Assembly (NCBI RefSeq): GCF_014650875.1
Contig: NZ_BMVU01000014.1
Span: forward strand, 90,788 to 154,787
Source of the DNA: Streptomyces minutiscleroticus
GTDB lineage: Bacteria > Actinomycetota > Actinomycetes > Streptomycetales > Streptomycetaceae
DNA length: 64,000 bases
Direction of reading: 5' to 3'
The notes under the pieces are model-generated. The model did not search any database. It was not told the DNA's origin and saw only the letters and a list, made by a program, of their open reading frames with translations. This document shows positions 1-8,902 of this stretch, piece by piece (the first letter of the stretch is position 1; each line of letters opens with the position of its first letter). A program made the position numbers and the translations under genes.

Positions 1-1182
1 CTTCTCGGCCAGTTCCCGGGTGAGCGTGATGTTGTCCAGGAGCATGATGCCCTGGCGCACGACGAGCGCCAGGACGACCGTGCCGCCGGTGATGAGCACC
101 ACGCGGTCGACGCGGTGGCCGTTCAGGACGTTGCAGAGGATGCCCAGCGTGCACACGGCGGCGGCCAGGTAGGGCGTGAGCGCGGCGAGCGAGCCGGTGA
201 GGGGCAGGTCGGCCGGATACCGGCCGAGGCCTCCCTCCTGCGGATGCTCGGCAGGCACGTGCGCCTGGTGTTCCCGGCGGAGCCTGGGCGGGTGACCGTG
301 GACCACGCGCGCACGCCCCTCCTCGTCCGGCCGTCGGTGTCGTCGCCCCACCCAGGGGGCGTAGGCGAGGAGCAGGGATCCGGCGAACCAGCCGGCGTCC
401 AGCAACTGCCCCGAACTGTATTCGTCGTGCAGCAGCGGTGAGGTGAACAGCGCGTCGCACATCACCGTCAGGGCGAGGGCCGCGATCGCCGTGTTGACGG
501 CGGAGCGGTGCACCGAGGACCGTTTGAAGTGCAGGGCGAGCACCATGCTCACCAGCGCGATGTCCAGCAGCGGATAGGCGAGGGACAGCGCGGTGTGCGC
601 GACGCTCGACGCGGCCGGCCGGGCGGTCCGGGCCAGCGCGAGGCTCCAGGAGATCGTGAGCAGCGAGCCGCCGATCAGCCAGGCGTCCAGGCCGAGGCAC
701 GTCCAGCCGGCCTTCGTCACCGGCCGCTTCGCCAGCACCAGCAGGCCGACGATGGCCGGCGGGGCGAAGCACAGGAAGAACAGGTCCGCGTAGCTCGGCG
801 TCGGCACGGGGCGGCCGAGCACGACCTCGTACCAGCCCCAGACGAAGTTGCCGAGGGAGGCCATCGCGGAGGAGAGCGCGAAGAGCAGCCACGCGGGGCG
901 GAACCGGCCGCCGCGGCCGCGCGCGTACAGGAAGCAGGAGACCGCGGCCGTGGCGGCCGCGGCGCTCAGTCCGAAGTCGCCCATGACCAGTGCCAGGCGG
1001 GGCGACCCCCAGCCGACGGCGGCCCCGACGGCGTATCCGCCGCAGACCAGGGCCAGGACGAGCTGCACGCGCAGGTTCGGCGGGCCGGTGGGGAGCGCGC
1101 CGCGGGCCGGCGCCGTCCCGGACGGACGGCGCTCCCGCAGGCCGCCGTCGAGGACCGTGGTGGAGGACGTCGGTGTGCTCAC
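1..1182 (-). CDS. Polytopic membrane protein, probable GGDEF/EAL c-di-GMP signalling protein (3' part outside window)
   Basis: About 394 residues are visible and the frame is open to the left edge. They hold some ten hydrophobic segments, then a turn into a soluble region (LTRELAEK) at the edge. This is the layout of the N-terminal sensor half of Streptomyces membrane GGDEF/EAL proteins such as CdgC, and the position beside the ligA/rmdB block fits, but no GGDEF or EAL domain is visible, so the function is inference. I chose GTG at 1182 because GGGAGG lies just upstream. An in-frame ATG at 1395 would add a proline-rich 71-residue leader without a ribosome site. Other polytopic sensors, for example a histidine kinase, are possible. 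Confidence 0.55.
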   Translation of the reverse strand, partial: MSTPTSSTTVLDGGLRERRPSGTAPARGALPTGPPNLRVQLVLALVCGGYAVGAAVGWGSPRLALVMGDFGLSAAAATAAVSCFLYARGRGGRFRPAWLLFALSSAMASLGNFVWGWYEVVLGRPVPTPSYADLFFLCFAPPAIVGLLVLAKRPVTKAGWTCLGLDAWLIGGSLLTISWSLALARTARPAASSVAHTALSLAYPLLDIALVSMVLALHFKRSSVHRSAVNTAIAALALTVMCDALFTSPLLHDEYSSGQLLDAGWFAGSLLLAYAPWVGRRHRRPDEEGRARVVHGHPPRLRREHQAHVPAEHPQEGGLGRYPADLPLTGSLAALTPYLAAAVCTLGILCNVLNGHRVDRVVLITGGTVVLALVVRQGIMLLDNITLTRELAEK

Positions 1183-1592
1183 CGCGCCTCCCGGGTCCGG
1201 GGTGTCTCCGCGTCCCGCCGGCCGCGGTGCGCCGGGCGGGGCGCCTCCCCGTGCGGGCGAGGCCGGGGGCCCGGGGGCGTCTGCCTCCTGCGGGCGCCGT
1301 GCCTGCGCCGGTGGTGCTGGGTGTGTCCGCGTCTGCGCGTAGGCCCGCACCAGGGCCGCCTCCGGCGGGCCCGTCGCGTCGGATCGTTCGTCCATAGGCC
1401 GTGCATCGTCCGTCGCCCCCCTCGCAGTCTCATGGTCCGTCCCCGGCGCCGAACGGTGCGCGGCGCTGCCCCTGTCGGGACGATACACCAGTCTCGTCAC
1501 TCAGGGACATAGCTTCTCTACGCTGCGTGACGGGCCGCGGCCATGCGCGCACGGTCCGCGGCCGGGGCGCCGCGGACCGTGTCCGAAGCGGA
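1183..1592. other. Non-coding stretch upstream of the membrane protein gene
   Basis: About 410 bases lie between two minus-strand genes. Positions 1183-1395 could code for an N-terminal leader of the downstream gene if the upstream ATG is used. The rest shows no convincing gene, hairpin or promoter. Confidence 0.4.
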
Positions 1593-2543
1593 CTACGCGC
1601 CGGTCGTGAGAACCACGTTGGCCAGCGGCTCCCCGCGCGCGAAACGGTTCAGCTGCGCGCCCAGGAGCCGCCGGGCGCGCGGCAGGAACGCGGAGGTGGG
1701 GCCGCCGACGTGCGGGCTGATGAGCACACCCGGCGCCCGCCACAGCGGGTGCTCGCGGGGCAGCGGCTCGGGGTCGGTGACGTCGAGCGCCGCGGTGATG
1801 CGGCCGGTCTCCGCCTCGGCGAGCAGGGCCTTGGTGTCGACGACCGGGCCGCGGGCGACGTTGACCAGCAGCGCGCCGTCCTTCATGCGGGCCAGGAAGT
1901 CCGCGCCGGCCAGGCCCCTCGTCTCCTCCGTGAGGGGCGTGGTCAGCACCACCACGTCGGCCTCGGGCAGCAGCTCCGGCAGGGCGGTGAGCGGGTGCAC
2001 GGGACCGCGCTCCGACTCGCGGGCGGAGCGTGCGACGCGAGTGACCCGCGCGACCTCGAAGGGCGTGAGCCGGTCCTCGACGGCGCTGCCGATGGACCCG
2101 TAACCGACGATCAGGACGGTCCGGTCGGCGAGCGCCGGACGGAATCCGGACCGCCACTCGCCGCGGTCCTGGCCTCGGACGAAGTCCGGTATCCCGCGCA
2201 GCGAGGCGAGGATCAGCGCCAGCGCGAGTTCGGCGGTGCTCGCCTCGTGCACACCGCGCGCGTTGCACAGCCGCACGCCCGGGGGCAGGTGCCGCAGACC
2301 GGGCTGCATGTGGTCGACGCCCGCGGTCAGCGTCTGCACCACCCGCACGGACGTCATCGCGGGCAGCGGACGCAGCACCGTCTCCCCCGGCCTCATGTAC
2401 GGCACCACGTAGAAGACGCAGTCGGCGGGGTCGGCGGGGAAGTCCGGACCGCCGTCCCAGAAGCGGTAGCCGAAGCCTTCGGGGAGGCCGGCGAGGGTGT
2501 CGGGGTCCTTCGGGTCGAACGGGAGCCACACGTCGGAAGTCAT
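1593..2543 (-). CDS. D-isomer-specific 2-hydroxyacid dehydrogenase
   Basis: This 316-residue cytosolic protein has the D-2-hydroxyacid dehydrogenase fold. The NAD(P) site is the GYGSIGSA loop near residue 147. The catalytic signature follows: NVARGPVVD carrying the substrate Arg, the Glu of DPEPLP, and the acid/base His in SPHVGG near residue 275. Such enzymes reduce 2-keto acids to D-2-hydroxy acids; the substrate (glyoxylate, hydroxypyruvate or another) cannot be read from sequence. Length is normal. No Shine-Dalgarno site precedes the ATG; a TAGCCT hexamer about ten bases upstream could be a -10 box for a leaderless transcript. It is divergent from the aldo/keto reductase gene, with about 75 bp between them. 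Confidence 0.88.
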   Translation of the reverse strand: MTSDVWLPFDPKDPDTLAGLPEGFGYRFWDGGPDFPADPADCVFYVVPYMRPGETVLRPLPAMTSVRVVQTLTAGVDHMQPGLRHLPPGVRLCNARGVHEASTAELALALILASLRGIPDFVRGQDRGEWRSGFRPALADRTVLIVGYGSIGSAVEDRLTPFEVARVTRVARSARESERGPVHPLTALPELLPEADVVVLTTPLTEETRGLAGADFLARMKDGALLVNVARGPVVDTKALLAEAETGRITAALDVTDPEPLPREHPLWRAPGVLISPHVGGPTSAFLPRARRLLGAQLNRFARGEPLANVVLTTGA

Positions 2544-2618
2544 GGTCAGGAGGCTAGGTCAGGTGCCCCGCGGCGCAGAGGTTAGTTTGGGGTGCCAGGA
2601 GAGGGAGGGTACGGCCAG

Positions 2619-3617
2619 GTGGAGCGCAGGACGATCGGCGCGGCGGCGCTCGAGGTGGGGGCGGTCGGACTCGGGTGCATGCCGATGAGCTGGGCGTACT
2701 CGACCTCGCGGCAGCGGGGGGCCGAGTCGCTGCGGGCCGTGCACGCCGCGCTCGACCGGGGCGTGTCGCTCCTGGACACCGCGGACATGTACGGGCCGTT
2801 CACCAACGAGCTGCTCATAGGGCGGGTGCTGCGGGAGCGTCGCGCCGACGCCTTCGTGTCCACCAAGTGCGGGCTGCTGGTGGGCGAGCAGCACATCGTG
2901 GCCAACGGCCGCCCCGGGTACGTGAAGCGGGCCTGCGACGCCTCCCTGCGGCGGCTGCAGACCGACGTCATAGACCTGTACCAGCTGCACCGCGCGGACC
3001 CCGAGGTGCCCGTGGAGGAGACCTGGGGCGCGATGGCGGAGCTGGTCACGGCCGGGAAGGTGCGGTCGCTGGGGCTGTGCGCGGTGGGCGTGCGCGCCGG
3101 GCGGCGTGCCGGAGGGCGGCAGTACGACGCGACGATCCGTCAGCTGGAGCGGGTGCAGCAGGTCTTCCCCGTGAGCGCGGTGCAGGCGGAGCTGTCGGTG
3201 TGGTCGCCGGAGGCGCTGGAGGCGCTGCTGCCGTGGTGCCGGGCGCGCGGGGTGGGGTTCCTGGCCGCGATGCCGCTCGGCAACGGGTTCCTGACCGGGA
3301 CGCTGCGGCCCGGCGAGGGCTTCGAGCCCGACGACCCGCGCGCCCGGCACCCCCGGTTCACCGCCGAGATGATGGCCGCCAACCAGCCGATCGTGGCCGG
3401 TCTGCGCCGGGTCGCGCACCGGCACGGCGAGGGGGTCACGGCGGCCCAGGTGGCGCTGGCGTGGGTCCTCGCGCAGGACCCGCACGTCGTCCCGGTGCCG
3501 GGCGCGAAGCAGGAGCGCTGGGTGGCGGAGAACGCCGGGGCGGCACGGCTGCGGCTGACCCCGCAGGACCTCGCGGAGGTGGCCGCGCTGCCCCCGGCCC
3601 TGGGCTCCTGGGACTGA
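2619..3617 (+). CDS. Aldo/keto reductase
   Basis: This 332-residue TIM-barrel oxidoreductase reduces aldehydes or ketones with NADPH. It begins VERRTIGAAALEVGAVGLG, the usual first strand. GVSLLDTADMYG near residue 55 supplies the catalytic Asp and Tyr, STKCG the catalytic Lys strand, and DVIDLYQLHR the conserved helix-strand of the family. The C-terminal VPVPGAKQ is the cofactor phosphate region. I chose GTG 2619 over an earlier GTG at 2592 because a GGGAGGG site (2603-2609) precedes it at normal spacing and the protein then starts as its relatives do. Substrate is unknown. Confidence 0.88.
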   Translation: MERRTIGAAALEVGAVGLGCMPMSWAYSTSRQRGAESLRAVHAALDRGVSLLDTADMYGPFTNELLIGRVLRERRADAFVSTKCGLLVGEQHIVANGRPGYVKRACDASLRRLQTDVIDLYQLHRADPEVPVEETWGAMAELVTAGKVRSLGLCAVGVRAGRRAGGRQYDATIRQLERVQQVFPVSAVQAELSVWSPEALEALLPWCRARGVGFLAAMPLGNGFLTGTLRPGEGFEPDDPRARHPRFTAEMMAANQPIVAGLRRVAHRHGEGVTAAQVALAWVLAQDPHVVPVPGAKQERWVAENAGAARLRLTPQDLAEVAALPPALGSWD

Positions 3618-3744
3618 GCGGACGGCCCCGGGCGGCCCCTCCCGGACCGGGCGCGGCACGCGTCGAAGACCGCGGACCGGGAACCCGGAGAGCGGCTGCG
3701 GTGTATGAACGGACAGAAGCCGCCGCGTCGAAGGGATCCTGATC

Positions 3745-4908
3745 GTGCAACGTCGAGCTGTGACGGCCGTGCTGGCCGCGGCCGCCCTCCTGCTGACGGC
3801 GGGCTGCTCCACCGGCGACGGGGGCGGGGCGAGCGCCGCCGGTGAACCGTCCGCGACCGGCGGGGGGACCAGGGCGTCCGCGTCGGGGAAGGCCACCGCG
3901 ACACCTCCGCCGGCCAAGGGCTCCGTGAAGGTCGTACGGACCGTCACCGAGGGCCTGAAGAGCCCCTGGGGCCTGGCCCCGCTGCCCGACGGCGACCTGC
4001 TGGTGTCCTCGCGCGACGAGGGCACGATCACCCGGGTCGACGGCGACAGCGGCAAGAAGACCGAGGTGGGCTCGGTGCCGGGCGTCTCCGCCTCCGGCGA
4101 GGGCGGCCTCCTGGGCATCGCGCTCTCCCCCTCGTACGCCACCGACCGCATGGTGTACGCGTACTTCACCACCGCGTCCGACAACCGCGTCGCGCGCATG
4201 GCGTACGACGAGAAGAAGCCCTCGGGCGAGCAGCTCGGCGCGCCCGACACGGTCTTCAAGGGCATCCCCAAGGGCGTGATCCACAACGGCGGGCGGATCG
4301 CGTTCGGCCCGGACGGGATGCTGTACGCGGGCACGGGCGAGAGCGGCGACCGGGGGCTGGCCCAGGACAAGGACTCCCTGGGCGGCAAGATCCTGCGGCT
4401 CACCCCGGACGGCGAGCCCGCCCCGGGCAACCCCTTCGCCGACTCCCCCGTGTACTCCTACGGGCACCGCAACGTGCAGGGGCTGGCCTGGGACGGCGAG
4501 CAGCGGCTGTTCGCCTCGGAGTTCGGCCAGGACACCTGGGACGAGCTGAACCACGTCAAGCCCGGCGACAACTACGGCTGGCCGGAGGCCGAGGGCAAGG
4601 AGGGCGGCTCGCAGTTCCACCGGCCGCTGGCCCAGTGGCGCACGTCCGAGGCCTCCCCCAGCGGCCTCGCGTACGCGGAGGGCTCGCTCTGGATGGCGGG
4701 CCTGCGCGGCGAGCGGCTGTGGCGGATCCCGCTGGACGGCACGAAGGCGTCGGCGGACCCGCAGGCGTTCCTGGAGGGGAGGTACGGGCGGCTGCGCACG
4801 GTGGCCGCCGCGGGCGGCGACAGGCTGTGGCTGGTCACGAGCGAGACGGACGGCCGCGGCGAGCCGGGCGCCGGGGACGACCGGATCCTGGAACTGAAGG
4901 TCGGCTAG
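3745..4908 (+). CDS. PQQ-dependent sugar dehydrogenase-like lipoprotein (glucose/sorbosone dehydrogenase family)
   Basis: A 387-residue exported lipoprotein. The signal peptide ends in the lipobox LTAGC, with Cys21 the lipidation site, followed by a Gly/Ser/Thr-rich tether to about residue 60. The rest is a six-bladed propeller of the GSDH family: SPWGLAPLPDGDLLVS opens blade one, and IHNGGRIAFGPDGMLYAGTG is the hallmark segment. Relatives oxidise sugars with bound PQQ, but many actinobacterial members have no proven activity and no PQQ synthesis genes are seen here, so the reaction is uncertain. The TAG stop (4906-4908) is part of the CTAG that borders the inverted-repeat element downstream. 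Confidence 0.85.
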   Translation: MQRRAVTAVLAAAALLLTAGCSTGDGGGASAAGEPSATGGGTRASASGKATATPPPAKGSVKVVRTVTEGLKSPWGLAPLPDGDLLVSSRDEGTITRVDGDSGKKTEVGSVPGVSASGEGGLLGIALSPSYATDRMVYAYFTTASDNRVARMAYDEKKPSGEQLGAPDTVFKGIPKGVIHNGGRIAFGPDGMLYAGTGESGDRGLAQDKDSLGGKILRLTPDGEPAPGNPFADSPVYSYGHRNVQGLAWDGEQRLFASEFGQDTWDELNHVKPGDNYGWPEAEGKEGGSQFHRPLAQWRTSEASPSGLAYAEGSLWMAGLRGERLWRIPLDGTKASADPQAFLEGRYGRLRTVAAAGGDRLWLVTSETDGRGEPGAGDDRILELKVG

Positions 4909-5097
4909 CGCCGTGACCGGAAAGGTCCGCCGTGGGCTCGCGGCGTCCGGTGCGGTGCATCGCAAGGCGGAGGACCACCCTCGTACCGGACGCACCCGGG
5001 TGGCTCCGACAACGCGGCGTGGGGGTCCCCTGCTCGAAGAGCCAGGGGGAGTGCCGTGCCGGGCGTCGTGAGCCGGTGAACCCTTCCGGTCACGGCA
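4909..5097. mobile_element. MITE-like element with long inverted ends and CTAG flanks
   Basis: The 21-mers at 4905-4925 and 5081-5101 are inverted copies matching at 19 of 21 positions (CTAG, then Y GCCGTGACCGGAA). CTAG borders both outer ends (4905-4908 and 5098-5101), as a target duplication would. The inverted similarity continues more weakly inward (GGCTCGCGGCGTCCGG against GGCTCACGACGCCCGG), so the element can fold into a long imperfect hairpin. Inside it lies a GGGGGTCCCC...CCAGGGGGAG hairpin around 5025-5053 of a kind I associate with dispersed Streptomyces repeats. There is no coding capacity, so any movement would need a transposase in trans. Confidence 0.6.
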
Positions 5098-5124
5098 CTA
5101 GGGCCTGTGGGCCGGCCTCCGGGC

Positions 5125-5424
5125 CTACGGAGTCGGCTTCCGGCCGGGGCCGGTTCCTTCGGCCCCCGGCCGGGGGGCCGCCGTGTCGGCCTCCGGCAGG
5201 GGGCCGTTCCCCTCCGTCCCCGGTCGCGGGTCCGCGGGCGCGTCCTCGGGCGCGGGTCCCGGCTGTACCGGGAGGCGTACGACGACCTTGCCCGAGGACA
5301 GGTCTATCGGGCCCCGGCCGGGGTCGCCGTCGTTCAGGTCCACGCGGGTCAGCTCCAGGCGCCTGCGCTCGTCGTTCGTGTGCTTGCGTCCCGGTGCGAA
5401 CAGCTCCTCGAACATGTTGAACAC
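5125..5424 (-). CDS. Small conserved protein (DUF6191-like)
   Basis: A 99-residue soluble protein. The first half (MFNMFEELFAPGRKHTNDER, then RLELTRVDLNDGDPGRGPID and KVVVRLP) resembles small Streptomyces proteins annotated as DUF6191. The second half is a low-complexity Pro/Gly/Glu tail, probably disordered. I know of no biochemical role and propose none. The gene lies between the MITE-like element and a 42-bp palindrome, and the palindrome separates it from the upstream membrane protein gene, so it probably has its own promoter in the roughly 45 bp in front of it. Confidence 0.65.
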   Translation of the reverse strand: MFNMFEELFAPGRKHTNDERRRLELTRVDLNDGDPGRGPIDLSSGKVVVRLPVQPGPAPEDAPADPRPGTEGNGPLPEADTAAPRPGAEGTGPGRKPTP

Positions 5425-5470
5425 GGCGCCTCCCTCGGCCCGGAGTTCCCTCCAGCGTACGGCGGCCCGT

Positions 5471-5512
5471 ACGGAAGAGGCCCCGGGCGGATCCGCCCGG
5501 GGCCTCTTCCGT
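5471..5512. terminator. 42-bp perfect palindrome, probable terminator
   Basis: Arms 5471-5491 and 5492-5512 are exact reverse complements with no spacer. The RNA would fold into a hairpin of at least 19 bp. It starts ten bases beyond the stop codon of the minus-strand gene ending at 5523, as expected for its terminator, and also sits just upstream of the 5125-5424 gene. Confidence 0.8.
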
Positions 5513-5522
5513 GCACGGTGCC

Positions 5523-6143
5523 TCAGCCGGTGGAGGGCAGGCCGAGCAGGACGTCGGTGTACTTGAGGACCGAGAGCAGCAGGCCCACGACGCCGAGCAC
5601 GACGCCCGCCCAGGCGACCGACTTGATCCAGGTCGGCTGCGGCGCGCCGGGGACCCCGAACGCGGGCCGGGCCAGCACGAACACGCCGACGATCAGCGCG
5701 GCGAGGGCGAACAGGCCGCCGACGAGGGCGGTGGCCTGCCAGGCGTCGCCGTAGACCTCCTGGACCTGCTTGGCGACGCTCGCCGACGACGAGGTCTCCA
5801 GCTGGCCGATCAGGGTCTCGCGGGCGGCGGCCACGGTCCCGACCCAGCTGCCGGTGAGGGAGACGACGCCCAGCCCGGCGGAGACGACGGCGCCCGCGCC
5901 CTGACCGGCCCCGGGCGTCTTCGCGGCCCCCGCGGTCTCCTCGGCGTGCTCGTCGCCGTCCTGCGCCACGGCCTCGGGGGCCGCGGCCCCGGTCACGGCC
6001 GCGTCCTGCGCCTCGGCCTCGGGCTGGGTGCCGGCTCCGGTGCCGGCCGGCTCCTCGGACTTGCTAGGTTCCACGGTTTCCTCGTCGCTCTTCGCCTCGG
6101 TGCCGGTGTCGGCACCGGCCTCGTCGTCTGTCTTGGTTCCCAT
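5523..6143 (-). CDS. Membrane protein with acidic N-terminal tail, function unknown
   Basis: About 206 residues. The first 85 are a highly acidic, Glu/Ala/Thr-rich, probably disordered tail. Three hydrophobic segments follow: a weak one (GAVVSAGLGVVSLTGSWVG), then ALVGGLFALAALIVGVFVLA and SVAWAGVVLGVVGLLLSVL near the C-terminus. Between the first two is a polar amphipathic stretch. I do not recognise the family. I start it at ATG 6143; a GTG at 6152 is in frame, and neither has a clear ribosome site. It ends ten bases before a strong palindromic terminator. Confidence 0.6.
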   Translation of the reverse strand: MGTKTDDEAGADTGTEAKSDEETVEPSKSEEPAGTGAGTQPEAEAQDAAVTGAAAPEAVAQDGDEHAEETAGAAKTPGAGQGAGAVVSAGLGVVSLTGSWVGTVAAARETLIGQLETSSSASVAKQVQEVYGDAWQATALVGGLFALAALIVGVFVLARPAFGVPGAPQPTWIKSVAWAGVVLGVVGLLLSVLKYTDVLLGLPSTG

Positions 6144-6357
6144 GGTCCGCACCGTACGGACGGAGTCTGAGAGGTCCCTTAACGCCCGCCGCCCCGCGGC
6201 CGCTGCCGCCGGACGCCGTCGTCCGCCACCGGGTCCGGGGGATCGCGCGCGTACGTGCGGCCCGCCGTTCCGGTGCGAGCACCGACCATACTTCCATGTC
6301 GTGCCGTACGCCCCGGTAAGGGCGGCTCTCCCGTGCGGACGCGCGAATCTCCCGGCG

Positions 6358-8601
6358 TCACCCGCAGATGCCGCGCGCGTCCTCCTGCCGCTCCCCCACG
6401 AGCGCGTCCGCGGGCGCGTCCCCGCGCGCTCCGGGGATCGTCGCGTGCGCGGGGCGGTGCCCGGGCGGCTCGATGCTGATGCGCGGCAGGCGGCGGTCGA
6501 GCCACCGCGGCAGCCACCAGCTGGCGCCGCCCAGCAGGTGCATGAGGGCGGGGACGAGGAGGGTGCGCAGGACGAAGGCGTCGAGGGCGACCGCGGCGGC
6601 CAGCGCCGTGCCGAACATCGCGACGACCCGGTCGCCGCTGAGCACGAAGGCCAGGAACACCGAGATCATGATGACGGCGGCGGAGTTGATCACGCGGCTG
6701 GTCTCGGCGAGGCCGACGCGGACGGCGCGCCGGTTGTCGCCGGTCTCCAGCCACTCCTCGTACATCCGGCTGACCAGGAAGACCTGGTAGTCCATGGAGA
6801 GCCCGAAAAGCACCGAGACCATGATCACGGGCAGAAAGGGCTCGATCGGGCCCGCGCGGCCGAGGCCCAGGGGCCCGCTGCCCCAGCCCCACTGGAAGAG
6901 CACGACGACCACGCCGAACGCGGCGGCGACCGCGGCGACGTTCATCACCGCGGCCTTGACCGGGATGCCCACCGACCGGAACGCCAGCAGGAGCAGGACG
7001 CAGCCCAGGCCGATCACGACGCCCACGAAGAGGGGCAGCTCGCCGACGATGACGGCGGCGAAGTCGTCGTGTCCGGCGGTGACCCCGCCGACCTGCAGGT
7101 CGAGGGTGGTGCCGGCCTCCGCGCGCGGCAGCACCTCGGTCCGCAGCCGGTCGACGAGGGCGCTGGTCCGCTCGGACTGGGGCGAGGAGCCGGGCACGAC
7201 GGTGAGGTGTGCGGTGCGGCCGGCGGGGCCGTACTCCACCGGCGTCACGGCGGCGACGCCCTCGGTGCTCCGCAGGGTGTCGCCGAGGGCGTCGAGCGCG
7301 ACCCGGTCCTGGGCGTCGCCGACCCGGGTGACGAGGAGGAGCGGTCCGTTGACGCCGGGCCCGAAGTTCTCCGCGAGCAGGTCGTAGGCCTGCCGGGTGG
7401 TGGTGGACCCGGGGTCGTTGCCCTGGTCGGAGGTGCCCAGGCGCAGCGAGAGGGCGGGCAGGGCGAGCAGCACCATGACGGCGACGGCGACGGCGCCGAG
7501 GAGCTTGGGGCGGCGCTCGACGACGGCGGCCCAGCGGGCGGCGAAGCCGGTGGGCAGCTCCGGTTCGGGGCCGTGCTCGGCGAGTCGGCGGCGCTCGCGG
7601 CGGCTGAGCGCCCGCGGACCGGCCCAGGACAGCAGCGCGGGCAGCAGGGTCACGGAGGCGGCGACGGTGAGCAGCACGGTCAGGGACGCGGCGACCGCGA
7701 CGCCGTCGAGGAAGCCCAGGCGCAGTATCAGCATCCCCAGGAGCGAGACGCACACGGTGACGCCCGCGAACACGACGGCCCGGCCGGTGGTGGCGACCGC
7801 GTTCCGCGCCGCCTCGGCGACGGTCAGGCCGCTCTTCAGGCCGCGCCGGTGCCGGGTGACGACGAACAGGGCGTAGTCGATGCCGACGCCGAGCCCGATC
7901 AGCATGCCGAGCATCGGGGCGAAGTCGGCGACGGTCATGGCGTGGCCGAGCAGCACGGTCCCGGCGTACGCGGTGCCGACGCCGACCAGGGCCGTCGCGA
8001 TGGGCAGCAGCGCGGCGACGAGCGAGCCGAAGGCGAGGAACAGCACGACGGCGGAGACGAGCACGCCGACGATCTCGGCGGTGTGCCCGCCGGAGGTCTG
8101 GGTGAGCGCGACGGCGCCGCCGCCCAGCTCCACCCGGAGGCCGTCGCCGCGGGCCGCCGCGGCGGTGTCGGCCACCGCCCGCGCGTCGCGCGCGTCGACG
8201 CCTCCGACCGGGTCGTCGAAGGTCACGACCGCGTACGCGGTGCGTCCGTCGTCGCTGACCCGCCCGGCGGCCTGCTCCCCGTAGGGGCTGTCGACCGCGG
8301 CCACGCCGGGCAGTCCGGCGATCTCGTCCAGGGTGCGGTTCATCGTCTGCTCGACGTCGGCGGCGCGGACCGTGCCCCGCTCGGTGTGCCAGACGACGGT
8401 GGCGCTGTCGCCTCCCCGGCCGGGGGATGCCTCGGCGAGCAGGGCGGTGGCGCGGTCGGACTCGGTGCCGTTCGCCTCGTAGGAGGCGGTGTACGCCACC
8501 CCGGCGACGGCCGCCGCGGCACCGGTGCCGCCGAGGACGCCCAGCCAGAGCAGGACGGTGACGAGGCGGTGCCTGACGCACCAGCGCGCGAGGGCGGCCA
8601 C
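6358..8601 (-). CDS. MMPL-family RND transporter
   Basis: A 747-residue inner-membrane protein with the MMPL layout: one N-terminal TM (residues 10-35), a large extracytoplasmic loop, a block of five TMs, a repeat of loop plus TM block, and a polar tail. Conserved RND stretches include ADFAPMLGMLIGLGVGIDYA in the first half and PVIMVSVLFGLSMDYQVFLV in the second, whose acidic residues carry the proton relay. Actinobacterial relatives export lipids, siderophores or drugs, but no linked biosynthetic gene points to a substrate. The start is GTG 8601, preceded by GGGGAG at eight bases. The gene looks monocistronic. Confidence 0.9.
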   Translation of the reverse strand: MAALARWCVRHRLVTVLLWLGVLGGTGAAAAVAGVAYTASYEANGTESDRATALLAEASPGRGGDSATVVWHTERGTVRAADVEQTMNRTLDEIAGLPGVAAVDSPYGEQAAGRVSDDGRTAYAVVTFDDPVGGVDARDARAVADTAAAARGDGLRVELGGGAVALTQTSGGHTAEIVGVLVSAVVLFLAFGSLVAALLPIATALVGVGTAYAGTVLLGHAMTVADFAPMLGMLIGLGVGIDYALFVVTRHRRGLKSGLTVAEAARNAVATTGRAVVFAGVTVCVSLLGMLILRLGFLDGVAVAASLTVLLTVAASVTLLPALLSWAGPRALSRRERRRLAEHGPEPELPTGFAARWAAVVERRPKLLGAVAVAVMVLLALPALSLRLGTSDQGNDPGSTTTRQAYDLLAENFGPGVNGPLLLVTRVGDAQDRVALDALGDTLRSTEGVAAVTPVEYGPAGRTAHLTVVPGSSPQSERTSALVDRLRTEVLPRAEAGTTLDLQVGGVTAGHDDFAAVIVGELPLFVGVVIGLGCVLLLLAFRSVGIPVKAAVMNVAAVAAAFGVVVVLFQWGWGSGPLGLGRAGPIEPFLPVIMVSVLFGLSMDYQVFLVSRMYEEWLETGDNRRAVRVGLAETSRVINSAAVIMISVFLAFVLSGDRVVAMFGTALAAAVALDAFVLRTLLVPALMHLLGGASWWLPRWLDRRLPRISIEPPGHRPAHATIPGARGDAPADALVGERQEDARGICG

Positions 8602-8902
8602 GGACGTGCTCCCCGGGGGTCTTGTGGATCTTCATCGGGAACGCCCCGCAAAGAACACATGAGCGATGTCCGCCACTCTCGCAGCAGAAATAGATCATTT
8701 GTGGCTTTCGTGGGCCTGCTCACACGGGTACGGGCCGCATGTCGCACGGCCCGTCCGTGACCCCCGCCGCACCGCCCGGCGCCGGCAGGCATACCGAAGC
8801 CGGCAGACATGCCGAAGGGGGTGCACCGGAACCGATGCACCCCCGACGCCGTACGGCGGGCCGGGTCCCCCTCCTCCTCGAGGACGGGAACCGAAGGCCG
8901 TC
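8602..8902. other. Non-coding gap between gatB and the MMPL gene
   Basis: About 300 bases. It holds a relatively A/T-rich patch around 8685-8705, a plausible promoter area for the MMPL gene; two tandem 18-bp units (8782-8799 and 8800-8817, 16 of 18 identical); and the gatB terminator hairpin. No gene is seen. Confidence 0.5.
8817..8844 (-). terminator. Terminator hairpin after gatB
   Basis: GGGGGTGCA (8817-8825) pairs perfectly with TGCACCCCC (8836-8844) around a ten-base loop. It lies about 60 bases beyond the gatB stop codon. Confidence 0.65.

Noticed and set aside
508..1512. Long plus-strand open frame opposite the left-edge gene, and many similar frames such as 6028-8760, 10700-13075 and 30782-32566
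   Set aside because: They mirror real genes on the other strand, are rich in Arg, Gly and Ala, have no family motifs or ribosome sites, and arise from G+C-rich third positions.
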